DNA of 17,579 bases, taken from positions 1 through 17,579 of the forward strand of contig JAZNPP010000070.1 in the NCBI GenBank assembly GCA_045589695.1. Reading direction: 5' to 3'. Position 1 is the first letter of the stretch, and each line of letters starts with the position of its first letter. The stretch comes from HGM04593 sp045589695. GTDB lineage: Bacteria; Bacteroidota; Bacteroidia; Bacteroidales; Bacteroidaceae. The notes under the pieces are model-generated. The model searched no databases, was not told the origin of the DNA, and saw nothing but the letters and a program-made list of their open reading frames with translations. Shown one piece after another: positions 7,238 through 14,937 of the stretch. A program made the position numbers and the translations under genes.

Positions 7238-8566
7238 GTGGAAAACAACAAAAAGCTATTCATTGAGACATACGGTTGCCAGATGAATGTGGCCGACAGC
7301 GAAGTTATCGGCTCTATTCTGAAGGTCGCGGAATACAGCGTATGCGACGAGATAAAAGAGGCAGACCTCATACTGCTCAACACATGTTCGATAAGGGACA
7401 ATGCCGAACAGAAAATTTACGGCAGGCTCGACCAGCTCAACGCAATGCGCAAAGGCAAAAAGACGCTTATTGGAGTTGTCGGCTGCATGGCCGAAAGGGT
7501 AAAGGAGGAGCTTATAAACAATTACGGAGTGAATATCGTTGCCGGTCCCGACACATATCTGTCGTTACCGGAACTCATAGCTCAGGCCGAACTCGGACAC
7601 CCAGCCATGAACATTGAGCTTTCGACGACCGAGACATACCGCGATGTCATTCCGTTGCGCATATGCAGCGGAAAGGTTTCGGGGTACATTTCGATTATGA
7701 GAGGCTGCAACAACTTCTGCCACTACTGTGTAGTGCCATATACACGAGGCAGAGAGAGAAGCCGAGACATACAGAGCATTCTCAACGAAGCGAGCGACTT
7801 GGTCGCAAAAGGTTTCAAAGAGATTATCCTGTTAGGACAGAACGTGAATTCGTACAGGTTCGAAGGAGAAGACGGTACAACAATCACGTTCCCCGAACTT
7901 TTACGCCGTGTGGCAAGACATGCTCCGCAGACACGCATACGCTTCACCACATCCCACCCCAAAGACATGAGCGACGAGACCCTGCAAGTTATCGCCGAAG
8001 AGCCGAACGTATGCAAAAGCATTCATCTGCCCGTGCAGAGCGGCAGCAACAACATGCTCAAGAGCATGAACAGAAAATATACAAGAGAATGGTATCTTGA
8101 CAGAATAGAGGCGATACGGCGCATCGTGCCTGACTGCGGCATCTCTACCGACATTATAGCCGGCTACTGCGGCGAAACGGAAGCAGACCACCAGGAGACA
8201 CTGTCGTTGATGCGGCACTGTTCTTACGACGCCGCATTCATGTTCAAATATTCAGACCGTCCCGGCACATTCGCCCACCGTCACTTCAAGGACGACATTG
8301 ACGAAAGCGAAAAGGTACGCAGGCTCAACGAGATTATCGCCTTGCAACAGGAGTGCTCGGCATCGAACAACAAGAACTGCATAGGACAAACTTACGAGGT
8401 ACTTATCGAGGGCATATCGAAACGCTCAAAAGAACAGTTCTACGGACGTACCGAGCAGAACCGAACAGCGGTATTCGACAGAAAAGGATACAAGATCGGC
8501 GATTTTGTAAAGGTAAAAATCAACGGCAGCACAGCCGCCACATTGCTCGGTGAAATCGTCGATTAA
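7238..8566 (+). CDS. miaB: tRNA-2-methylthio-N6-isopentenyladenosine synthase
   Basis: MiaB is a radical-SAM methylthiotransferase that adds the 2-methylthio group to i6A37 next to the anticodon of tRNAs reading UNN codons. The 442-aa protein has the three N-terminal cluster cysteines C14 (TYGCQMN), C50 (LLNTC) and C83 (VGCMAERV). The radical-SAM motif is RGCNNFCHYC with C157, C161 and C164, followed by YTRGRERSR, and a TRAM-like RNA-binding end spans about 378-440. These favour MiaB over the related RimO and MtaB. The start is GTG at 7238; no ATG is available before the conserved FIETYGCQMN block, so GTG is well supported. The gene stands alone, divergent from the leftward operon and convergent with the PspC gene. 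Confidence 0.96.
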   Translation: MENNKKLFIETYGCQMNVADSEVIGSILKVAEYSVCDEIKEADLILLNTCSIRDNAEQKIYGRLDQLNAMRKGKKTLIGVVGCMAERVKEELINNYGVNIVAGPDTYLSLPELIAQAELGHPAMNIELSTTETYRDVIPLRICSGKVSGYISIMRGCNNFCHYCVVPYTRGRERSRDIQSILNEASDLVAKGFKEIILLGQNVNSYRFEGEDGTTITFPELLRRVARHAPQTRIRFTTSHPKDMSDETLQVIAEEPNVCKSIHLPVQSGSNNMLKSMNRKYTREWYLDRIEAIRRIVPDCGISTDIIAGYCGETEADHQETLSLMRHCSYDAAFMFKYSDRPGTFAHRHFKDDIDESEKVRRLNEIIALQQECSASNNKNCIGQTYEVLIEGISKRSKEQFYGRTEQNRTAVFDRKGYKIGDFVKVKINGSTAATLLGEIVD

Positions 8567-8582
8567 TGAAACTTATACAAAC

Positions 8583-8615
8583 GTTGCGGGCTGCTTATCA
8601 AAAGCAGCCCGCAAC
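8583..8615. terminator. Bidirectional terminator between miaB and the PspC gene
   Basis: A perfect 14-bp G/C-rich inverted repeat (8583-8596 with 8602-8615, 5-nt loop) begins 17 nt after the miaB stop and ends 5 nt from the stop of the opposing PspC gene. The following T tract is poor on the right (ATTTGTC) and equally modest on the left, but the stem strength and position make a shared terminator the best reading. Confidence 0.75.
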
Positions 8616-8620
8616 ATTTG

Positions 8621-8851
8621 TCACTTACGCAGCCTTCTGTTCATACGCTCCTCGTAACTCATTTTCCCGCCGTCCGCACCAGGCAACAGCAGCCATAAAA
8701 GAATATAAAACAGGACAGGGCTACCTACGCCGACAATGGCAAGCACAAGCCATACCAAACGTACCGTTGGCGTATCCAAGCCGAAGAATTCGGCAACGCC
8801 GGCGCACACGCCGGCTATTTTCTTGTCATTTGAAAGACACAACTTGCTCAT
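8621..8851 (-). CDS. Small PspC-domain membrane protein
   Basis: At 76 aa this is a stand-alone PspC domain. The motif KIAGVCAGVAEFFGLD (11-26) is the signature of the family, followed by VRLVWLVLA and a hydrophobic segment (about 31-57) that should span the inner membrane, then a short charged tail (SYEERMNRRLRK). In proteobacteria PspC takes part in the phage-shock response with PspA and PspB. In Bacteroidota, stand-alone copies are common and their role is not settled. No other psp gene is nearby. It is convergent with miaB and shares its terminator. Confidence 0.88.
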   Translation of the reverse strand: MSKLCLSNDKKIAGVCAGVAEFFGLDTPTVRLVWLVLAIVGVGSPVLFYILLWLLLPGADGGKMSYEERMNRRLRK

Positions 8852-8932
8852 TTTTTTATTTTTTAAAAGTTATACTTCACAAACAAGCGTCAATGCATGC
8901 TTAAAAACGCCTCATAAAAACATCGGCAACAG

Positions 8933-8961
8933 CAAAATTACCATTTTTATCCATTGTCAAA
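8933..8961 (-). promoter_or_regulatory. Possible promoter of the PspC gene
   Basis: On the minus strand, TTTG (8961-8958) and TAATTTTG (8940-8933) match the Bacteroidota boxes, but the spacer is only 17 nt. The implied leader is about 75 nt. Weak. Confidence 0.3.
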
Positions 8962-9034
8962 TGTTAAAAAATGCTATAAAACACGCTTTTTGAAACAAAT
9001 TCGGAAAAGTTGAGAACAAAATCGCCCATTATGG

Positions 9035-9044
9035 TATATTTTTG
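9035..9044 (+). promoter_or_regulatory. Probable -7 region of the ftsX operon
   Basis: TATTTTTG at 9037-9044 fits TAnnTTTG. An overlapping alternative starts at 9035. The nearest upstream TTG (9010-9012) is 24 nt away, longer than usual. The leader would be about 80 nt and contains the 8-mer CCCGGCAC twice (9092-9099 and 9115-9122). Confidence 0.4.
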
Positions 9045-9132
9045 TGGCATATTAAGGGGAAAAAGGCCTTGACAACGACAAAACTGTGTTGCCCGGCACG
9101 CAAAACAAAAATACCCCGGCACTTTTTACAGA

Positions 9133-9993
9133 ATGAAAAATAAGTTTTTTAAGGTTCAGACCATAAGCGTATACATCAGCACCACATTAGTGCTGTTGCT
9201 GTTGGGGCTTATGGGAATTCTGCTTATAGGAGCGAAATCATTGGCAAAGGAGGTACAGCAGAACCTGCGCGTAACGGTTGTCGTCAGCAACAACCTTGAT
9301 GAAGACGGAATTCTTAGACTCAAGAAGAACCTTGACAGCGACAAGCGTGTCCTGAAAAGCGTTTACATTTCAAGGGAAGAGGCGCTTGCCGAAGAGACTA
9401 AAGCGCTCAAGACTAACCCGGCAGAGATACTCGGCTACAACCCTTATGAGGCTTCGATAGAACTTACCCTTAAACAGGAGTATTCGAACAGCGAAGAACT
9501 TGAGGCTTTTGAGAAGACGCTTATACAGAAGAAGGGCATAAAAGAGGTTCTCTACCACAAGGAACTTGCCGACACTATAAACAGCAATATTCAAAGAGCC
9601 GGAATTATGCTGCTGGCATTGCTGGCGATGCTGACACTTATTTCGTGGTCGCTGATAGGCAACCTTGTAAGGCTGTCTATCTATTCAAAAAGATTCCTGT
9701 TGCACACGATGAAGCTGGTGGGAGCCACATGGGGCTTTATAAGCAGGCCTTTCATAGTAAAAAACATGTGGATAGGCGTTTTTTCCGGGGTTGCGGCAAA
9801 CCTTTTGCTTGCCTTAGGGGTATATTTTATAGGACAGAAAGAGCCGGACTTCGTTTCATATCTTCCTATGCATGAGCTTGCGTTAGTAGCTGCGGCCGTA
9901 ATACTGTTCGGAATGACAATATGCATGCTATGCGCCTATTTTTCGGTACTAAGGTTCTTGCGTATGCGCCGCAACGACCTCTATTTCATTTAA
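9133..9993 (+). CDS. ftsX: Cell division protein FtsX
   Basis: FtsX is the membrane half of the FtsEX complex, an ABC-type mechanotransmitter that activates peptidoglycan hydrolases at the division septum. The 286-aa protein has the expected topology: a short cytoplasmic N-terminus, one membrane helix (about 13-33), a periplasmic domain (about 35-155), then three helices (about 157-178, 208-234, 248-274). HTMKLVGATWGFISRPF (191-207) is the conserved cytoplasmic loop that contacts FtsE. No ftsE is adjacent, which is usual in this phylum. It heads the rightward run ftsX - DUF3098 - uppP - truB - queA - folK, 17 nt before the DUF3098 gene. Confidence 0.93.
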   Translation: MKNKFFKVQTISVYISTTLVLLLLGLMGILLIGAKSLAKEVQQNLRVTVVVSNNLDEDGILRLKKNLDSDKRVLKSVYISREEALAEETKALKTNPAEILGYNPYEASIELTLKQEYSNSEELEAFEKTLIQKKGIKEVLYHKELADTINSNIQRAGIMLLALLAMLTLISWSLIGNLVRLSIYSKRFLLHTMKLVGATWGFISRPFIVKNMWIGVFSGVAANLLLALGVYFIGQKEPDFVSYLPMHELALVAAAVILFGMTICMLCAYFSVLRFLRMRRNDLYFI

Positions 9994-10010
9994 GATAATT
10001 CAAAAAAAAT

Positions 10011-10238
10011 ATGGATAAATCAAAATTCGCGTTCAGCAAACAGAATTACATTCTGCTGATTATCGGCATTGCGGCAATCGTGACAGGCTTCATTCTCATG
10101 GGCGGCCCCGGTTCGACGGAAACGCATTTCGAGCCCGAGATATTCAGCGTGAGAAGAATAAAAGTAGCCCCGGCTATCTGCTTCTTCGGCTTTTTATTCG
10201 TGATTTTCGCAATAATGTTCAAGAAGAGAGAGAAATAA
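10011..10238 (+). CDS. DUF3098 family small membrane protein
   Basis: A 75-aa protein with two membrane helices (about 13-31 and 51-70) joined by a loop containing GGPGSTETHFEPEIFSVRRIKVAP. That loop, with F-x-P-E-I-F-S-x-R-R-I, is the hallmark of the DUF3098 family, restricted to Bacteroidota as far as I know. It lies between ftsX and uppP, which is its usual neighbourhood and hints at a cell-envelope role. No biochemical function is known. Confidence 0.85.
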   Translation: MDKSKFAFSKQNYILLIIGIAAIVTGFILMGGPGSTETHFEPEIFSVRRIKVAPAICFFGFLFVIFAIMFKKREK

Positions 10239-10269
10239 CAGTTGTTCGGAGAAATAAAAAACAGCAGAC

Positions 10270-11118
10270 ATGTCAATATTAGAAACAATCATTATCGCCA
10301 TAGTCGAGGGACTGACCGAATTCTTGCCGGTATCCTCAACCGGACACATGATTATAACGCAGAACATATTGGGCGTAGAAAGTACCGAGTTCGTAAAGGC
10401 GTTCACATTCATCATACAGTTCGGAGCTATACTATCGGTTGTAGTACTCTACTGGAAGAGATTCTTCAAGCTAAACGACGCTCCACTTCCGGATGGCGCT
10501 ACGCCGCTGAAGCGTTTCCTGCATAAGTACGATTTCTATTGGAAACTTTTCGTCGCATTCATTCCCGCAGCAGTCTTCGGCTTACTGTTCAGCGACATGA
10601 TAGACGCGATGCTTGAGAGTGTCGCCGTAGTCGCCACCACGCTTATTCTCGGCGGAATATTCATGCTTTTCTGCGACAAGATATTCAAGAACGGCAGCGA
10701 AAAGACCGAAATGACCGAGAAACGAGCATTCTGGATAGGTATGTTCCAGTGCATATCAATGATTCCCGGCGTTTCACGCTCCATGGCCACGATTGTAGGC
10801 GGTATGGCGCAGAAGCTGACGCGCAAGAAGGCAGCCGAATTCTCTTTCTTTCTTGCGGTGCCTACAATGCTTGCCGCAACCATGTTCAAAATGCTGAAGC
10901 TTTTTATGGAGCCTGACGGAATGCAGATTCTCAAGGACAACGCATGCACTCTCATTGTCGGCAATGTGGTGGCGTTCATCGTTGCCATGCTTGCGATAAA
11001 GTTCTTCATAAACTTCGTGACCAAGTACGGCTTCAAAGCATTCGGATGGTACAGAATTATATTAGGAGGAGTAATTCTCGCCTTGTTATTGACCGGGCAT
11101 AACCTTACTATTGCATAA
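10270..11118 (+). CDS. uppP: Undecaprenyl-diphosphate phosphatase
   Basis: UppP (BacA) dephosphorylates undecaprenyl diphosphate to the monophosphate, recycling the lipid carrier for peptidoglycan and surface glycans; overexpression is known to give bacitracin resistance. The 282-aa protein is almost wholly hydrophobic. The two catalytic blocks are EGLTEFLPVSSTGH (13-26, with E13, E17, S22, S23 and H26) and PGVSRSMATI (166-175, with R170). Length and start (ATG 10270) are typical. Its stop overlaps the truB start by one base. Confidence 0.96.
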   Translation: MSILETIIIAIVEGLTEFLPVSSTGHMIITQNILGVESTEFVKAFTFIIQFGAILSVVVLYWKRFFKLNDAPLPDGATPLKRFLHKYDFYWKLFVAFIPAAVFGLLFSDMIDAMLESVAVVATTLILGGIFMLFCDKIFKNGSEKTEMTEKRAFWIGMFQCISMIPGVSRSMATIVGGMAQKLTRKKAAEFSFFLAVPTMLAATMFKMLKLFMEPDGMQILKDNACTLIVGNVVAFIVAMLAIKFFINFVTKYGFKAFGWYRIILGGVILALLLTGHNLTIA

Positions 11119-11810
11119 TGGATTTCGTAGCAGGGGAAATAATCGCCATTGACAAGCCTTACGCTTGGACTTCGTTCCAGATCGTGAACAAGGTAAGGTA
11201 TCATCTCAGCCGCAAGTTCGGAGTAAAGCGTTTCAAGGTCGGGCATGCCGGAACGCTCGACCCTCTTGCGACGGGCGTTCTGCTTCTGTGTACCGGCAAA
11301 GCCACAAAAAGAATCGAGGAGCTGCAAGGACATACGAAAGAGTACGTAGCGGAGATTACGCTCGGAGCTACCACTCCCTCGTATGACATGGAACACCCCG
11401 TCAATGCCACATACCCATACGAACATATAACAAGAGAGATGATAGAGGCTGCGTTGAAACAGTTCGTAGGAGATATAGCACAGCGTCCGCCGCTTTTTTC
11501 GGCGTGCAAGGTAGACGGCAAACGCGCCTATGACCTGGCAAGGAAAGGAAGCGACATGCAACTGAAACCAAAGCTGATTCGCATAGACGAGATAGAACTG
11601 CTCGAATGCGAATTGCCAAAGATAAAGATACGTGTCACATGCGGCAAGGGCACCTATATACGCTCCCTTGCACGGGACTTAGGCGAAGCGCTCGATAGCG
11701 GCGCCTACCTTACAGCCTTGACACGTACAAGAATAGGAGAATATAAATTAGAAAATTGTATAACGCCGGAAGCCTTCCCTGAATGGCTCGAAAAACAAAC
11801 AGCACAATGA
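11118..11810 (+). CDS. truB: tRNA pseudouridine(55) synthase
   Basis: TruB isomerises U55 in the T-loop of all elongator tRNAs and also acts as a tRNA chaperone. The 230-aa protein has motif II with the nucleophilic aspartate D48 in VGHAGTLDPLATG (41-53), the KEYVAEITLG motif (74-83), RPPLFSACKVDGKRAY and the CGKGTYIRSLARDLG block. It lacks a long C-terminal PUA extension, like many short bacterial forms. The start codon overlaps the uppP TAA (TAATG), suggesting translational coupling. Confidence 0.96.
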   Translation: MDFVAGEIIAIDKPYAWTSFQIVNKVRYHLSRKFGVKRFKVGHAGTLDPLATGVLLLCTGKATKRIEELQGHTKEYVAEITLGATTPSYDMEHPVNATYPYEHITREMIEAALKQFVGDIAQRPPLFSACKVDGKRAYDLARKGSDMQLKPKLIRIDEIELLECELPKIKIRVTCGKGTYIRSLARDLGEALDSGAYLTALTRTRIGEYKLENCITPEAFPEWLEKQTAQ

Positions 11811-11842
11811 CTGAAGAAAATTTTATTATCGGTGGACAACAC

Positions 11843-12901
11843 ATGAAATTGTCGCAGTTCAAATACAAATTGCCCGATGAGCGCATAGCGCTATACCCGC
11901 TGGATTGCCGTGACGAATCACGCTTGATGGTCCTCCACAGAAATAGCGGCAAGATTGAACACCGCATATTCAAGGAAATAATTGAATACTTCGATGAAAA
12001 GGATGTTTTTGTTATGAACGACAGCAAGGTGTTCCCCGCACGCCTTTACGGCAACAAGGAGAAGACCAACGCTCAGATAGAGGTATTCCTGCTTAGGGAA
12101 CTTAATGAAGAGTTCCGCTTATGGGATGTACTTGTGGACCCAGCCCGCAAGATACGCATAGGCAACAAGCTCTACTTCGGCGAGGACAACTCAATGGTTG
12201 CCGAGGTTATCGACAACACAACGTCGCGAGGACGCACGTTGCGTTTCCTCTACGACGGCCCGCACGATGAATTCAAAAAGGCGCTTTTTGACCTGGGCGT
12301 AGCTCCGCTGCCCGACGATTTCAAGAGACTGCGCAAAGAGGAGCCCGAGGACCTGCAAAACTTCCAGACATACTTCGCAAAGAAAGAGGGCTCTGTAACG
12401 GCTTCGTTCGCAGGCCTCCACTTCACACGCGAGCTCATGAAACGTATGGAGATTAAAGGTATCGACACCGCTTTCGTGACAATGCATACAGGACTGGGCT
12501 GTTTCCGTGAGATTGACGTCGAGGACCTCACGAAGCACAAGATGGACAGCGACCTTATCAGCGTAGACACCGAGGCTGTAAAGATTATAAACAACGCGAA
12601 GGCCGAAGGCCGTCGCATATGCGCTGTAGGAACATCCGTTCAGCGTGTTCTTGAGACAGCGACTCTGACAGGCGGCATGCTCAAGGAGTATGACGGCTGG
12701 ACAAGCAAGTTCATATTCCCCGAGCACAACTTCAAGGTGGCAAACAGCATGATTGCCAACTTCTACGCGCCCTACTCTACAATGCTTATGCTGACAACAG
12801 CGTTCGGCGGCTACGACTATGTGATGAACGCATACGAAGTGGCGCTCAAAGAGGGATACCGTTTCGGTCTGTACGGTGACGCAATGCTCATAATAGACTG
12901 A
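11843..12901 (+). CDS. queA: S-adenosylmethionine:tRNA ribosyltransferase-isomerase
   Basis: QueA transfers and rearranges the ribosyl part of SAM onto 7-aminomethyl-7-deazaguanine in the tRNA wobble position, giving epoxyqueuosine. From ATG 11843 (MKLSQFKYKLPDERIALYP) the protein has 352 aa and matches the family over its length: VFVMNDSKVFPARLYGNKE, LRLWDVLVDPARKIR-type block, DVEDLTKHKMDS, ICAVGTSVQR and VANSMIANFYAPYSTMLML. An ATG at 11807 overlaps the truB stop as ATGA and would add 12 residues. It would favour coupling, but those residues look unlike the family's usual N-terminus. The stop overlaps the folK start by one base. Confidence 0.96.
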   Translation: MKLSQFKYKLPDERIALYPLDCRDESRLMVLHRNSGKIEHRIFKEIIEYFDEKDVFVMNDSKVFPARLYGNKEKTNAQIEVFLLRELNEEFRLWDVLVDPARKIRIGNKLYFGEDNSMVAEVIDNTTSRGRTLRFLYDGPHDEFKKALFDLGVAPLPDDFKRLRKEEPEDLQNFQTYFAKKEGSVTASFAGLHFTRELMKRMEIKGIDTAFVTMHTGLGCFREIDVEDLTKHKMDSDLISVDTEAVKIINNAKAEGRRICAVGTSVQRVLETATLTGGMLKEYDGWTSKFIFPEHNFKVANSMIANFYAPYSTMLMLTTAFGGYDYVMNAYEVALKEGYRFGLYGDAMLIID

Positions 12902-13365
12902 TGAAAGAGAAGAAAACAGTATTTTTAGGTTTAGGCACCAACATCGGTGACAAACACGGCAACCTTACGCGAGCGATAGAGACACTATCGCTCGCGCTCG
13001 GTCATTACACGGCGCTGTCGTCGTTTATAGAGACCGAGCCCTGGGGCTTTGAGAGCGAGAACAGTTTCCTAAACTGCGTCGTCGCATTCATGACAGACAA
13101 AAGTCCGATGCAACTGCTCGACATTACCGAGAGCGCCGAACGGCAGCTTGGACGAAGCGTAAAATCTATTGGCGGAGTATACAATGACAGAATAATAGAC
13201 ATTGACATTCTGCTGTACGGAGAAGAGATTGTCGATTGCGAAAGGCTGAAGATACCCCACCCGCTCATGCACGAACGCAGCTTTGTAATGACGCCGCTTT
13301 GCGAAATCGCGCCAAACGCATTGCACCCGGTATTCAGGAAAAGAGTGGCCGAGATCGCCTTTTAG
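12901..13365 (+). CDS. folK: 2-amino-4-hydroxy-6-hydroxymethyldihydropteridine pyrophosphokinase
   Basis: FolK (HPPK) moves pyrophosphate from ATP to 6-hydroxymethyl-7,8-dihydropterin in folate synthesis, downstream of the FolE step encoded at 2617-3195. The 154-aa protein shows the family order: FLGLGTNIGD (8-17), ETEPWGF, ENSFLNCVV (53-61), DRIIDIDILLYG (96-107, with the Mg-binding pair D100 and D102) and HPLMHERSFVM (120-130). It is the last gene of the ftsX run, overlapping queA by one base. No convincing terminator hairpin was seen in the next 85 nt. Confidence 0.95.
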   Translation: MKEKKTVFLGLGTNIGDKHGNLTRAIETLSLALGHYTALSSFIETEPWGFESENSFLNCVVAFMTDKSPMQLLDITESAERQLGRSVKSIGGVYNDRIIDIDILLYGEEIVDCERLKIPHPLMHERSFVMTPLCEIAPNALHPVFRKRVAEIAF

Positions 13366-13450
13366 CGACATCCAAGCGCCGCAGACTGTTAAAATGAGCG
13401 GATAAAGCAAAAAAAACAGCCCGACAGACACATTTTAGACAAAAAGAAGT

Positions 13451-13458
13451 TACCTTTG
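13451..13458 (+). promoter_or_regulatory. -7 box of the metK operon
   Basis: A perfect TACCTTTG. No clear TTG lies at the normal -33 distance. A transcription start near 13465 would give metK an untranslated leader of about 180 nt, long for this phylum and consistent with the riboswitch found in it. Confidence 0.55.
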
Positions 13459-13470
13459 CAGAGAATTGAT

Positions 13471-13493
13471 GCAAGATTAACGGACATTCTTGC
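13471..13493 (+). other. Hairpin at the 5' end of the metK leader
   Basis: GCAAGA (13471-13476) can pair with TCTTGC (13488-13493) around an 11-nt loop. It falls at about nucleotides 7-29 of the predicted transcript, directly before the SAM-II aptamer. It could be a 5' stabilising stem or could compete with aptamer folding. Both are inference. Confidence 0.4.
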
Positions 13494-13496
13494 TTT

Positions 13497-13547
13497 TGTG
13501 GAGAGATTTGACTGCTTGCAACCACAGTAAAAAATGCTAAAAGCTCC
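13497..13547 (+). ncRNA. SAM-II riboswitch aptamer upstream of metK
   Basis: The segment fits the SAM-II H-type pseudoknot. Stem P1 pairs TGTGG (13497-13501) with CCACA (13522-13526). The loop holds the conserved GATTTGA (13505-13511). The second helix pairs GCTTGCA (13514-13520) with TGC (13535-13537) plus AAGC (13541-13544), leaving the conserved TAA bulge of the TGCTAAAAG element (13535-13543). SAM-II binds S-adenosylmethionine and usually lowers translation of methionine/SAM genes, and it is known from Bacteroidota and Alphaproteobacteria. Its position before SAM synthetase agrees. The aptamer ends about 98 nt before the metK ATG, further than in classical cases. Confidence 0.85.
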
Positions 13548-13644
13548 ATCAGCGAGCATAGTATAGGCTTTCGCCGGCAACAAATCCCATTCACGCTTAA
13601 TTTGATTATTAACCAGCCCTTATTACGGGCATAAAAAATCTATT

Positions 13645-14937
13645 ATGGGATATTTATTCACATCTGAATCAGTTTCAGAGGGACACCCCGACAAAGTTGC
13701 CGACCAGATTTCGGATGCCGTGCTTGACGAACTTCTCGCATACGACCCCGATTCGAAAGTGGCATGCGAGACACTTGTCACGACAGGCCAGGCAGTAATT
13801 GCGGGCGAAGTAAAATCGTCGGCATATGTAGACCTACAGGACATCGCGCGACGTGTGATAAACAAAATCGGATACACGAAGAGCGAATACATGTTCGACG
13901 GCAACTCATGCGGAATTTTCTCGGCAATACACGAGCAGAGCCCCGACATAAACAGAGGCGTCGAGCGCAACGATCCTATGGAGCAGGGCGCAGGCGATCA
14001 GGGAATGATGTTCGGATATGCGACCAATGAGACAGAAAACTACATGCCTGTTTCGCTCGACCTGTCGCACCTTATACTTACGGAGCTTGCAGAGATAAGA
14101 AGAGAGGGCAAGGAGATGAAATACTTGCGCCCCGACTCGAAGAGCCAGGTTACGGTAGAATATGACGACAACAACAAGCCCGTGCGCATCGATACAATCG
14201 TCGTTTCGACACAGCACGACGATTTCATTCAGCCGGCAGAGAGCGGCAGAGAGGCGCAGCTCGCGGCCGACGAAGCGCAGATAGCGAAGATTAAAGAGGA
14301 TGTGCTGAACATTCTCATGCCTCGTGTAAAGAGCAAGATTACGGCAGACAGCGTTCTTGCGCTCTTCAACGACGATATCAAGTACCATGTAAACCCTACC
14401 GGCAAGTTCGTTATCGGCGGACCTCACGGCGACACGGGACTTACAGGACGTAAGATTATCGTGGACACATACGGCGGAAAAGGTGCGCACGGCGGCGGAG
14501 CTTTCAGCGGAAAAGACCCGAGCAAGGTAGACCGCAGCGCGGCATACGCAGCCCGCCATATAGCCAAGAACCTTGTCGCTGCAGGCGTAGCCGATGAGGT
14601 GCTTATACAGCTGTCATACGCTATCGGCGTGGCACAGCCCGTCAGCGTCTTTGCCAACACCTACGGAACAGCCAAAGTGGGAATGAACGACGGAGAGATA
14701 GCAAAGGTTGTAGCGAAGCTGTTCGACCTACGTCCAAAGGCTATCGAAGAGCGTCTGAAGCTGCGTAACCCTATCTACAGCGAGACCGCATCGTACGGTC
14801 ACATGGGACGCACGCCGCAGATTGTCACTAAAAGATTCACGTCACGCTACCTTGACGCGAAAGAGATAGAGGTTGAGCTGTTCACTTGGGAGAAACTCGA
14901 CTATGTCGAAAAGGTAAAAGAGGCTTTCGGTATTTAA
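13645..14937 (+). CDS. metK: S-adenosylmethionine synthetase
   Basis: MetK makes SAM from methionine and ATP as a cytoplasmic homotetramer. The 430-aa protein contains the N-terminal SESVSEGHPDKVADQISD (7-24, ATP and Mg ligands), GAGDQGMMFGYA (115-126), GGPHGDTGLTGRKIIVDTYGG (258-278) and the phosphate-binding GGGAFSGKD (283-291). It carries the longer insert (about 190-235, rich in A/E/K) seen in Bacteroidota forms. It follows a SAM-II aptamer, so its product probably feeds back on its own expression. The next gene starts immediately after its TAA. Confidence 0.98.
   Translation: MGYLFTSESVSEGHPDKVADQISDAVLDELLAYDPDSKVACETLVTTGQAVIAGEVKSSAYVDLQDIARRVINKIGYTKSEYMFDGNSCGIFSAIHEQSPDINRGVERNDPMEQGAGDQGMMFGYATNETENYMPVSLDLSHLILTELAEIRREGKEMKYLRPDSKSQVTVEYDDNNKPVRIDTIVVSTQHDDFIQPAESGREAQLAADEAQIAKIKEDVLNILMPRVKSKITADSVLALFNDDIKYHVNPTGKFVIGGPHGDTGLTGRKIIVDTYGGKGAHGGGAFSGKDPSKVDRSAAYAARHIAKNLVAAGVADEVLIQLSYAIGVAQPVSVFANTYGTAKVGMNDGEIAKVVAKLFDLRPKAIEERLKLRNPIYSETASYGHMGRTPQIVTKRFTSRYLDAKEIEVELFTWEKLDYVEKVKEAFGI

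Noticed and set aside
8566..8904. Plus-strand frame of 112 aa overlapping the miaB stop
   Set aside because: Runs through the terminator hairpin and antisense to the clear PspC gene.
10536..11561. Minus-strand frame of 341 aa opposite uppP and truB
   Set aside because: It covers parts of two certain genes and has no recognisable domain or promoter; its length is due to codon bias on the sense strand.
13616..13630. GCCC/GGGC hairpin just before metK as a transcription terminator
   Set aside because: Only 4 bp with a 7-nt loop and an A-rich rather than T-rich tail; kept only as a possible part of the riboswitch expression platform.
13906..14559. Minus-strand frame of 217 aa opposite metK
   Set aside because: Antisense shadow of metK with no family resemblance.
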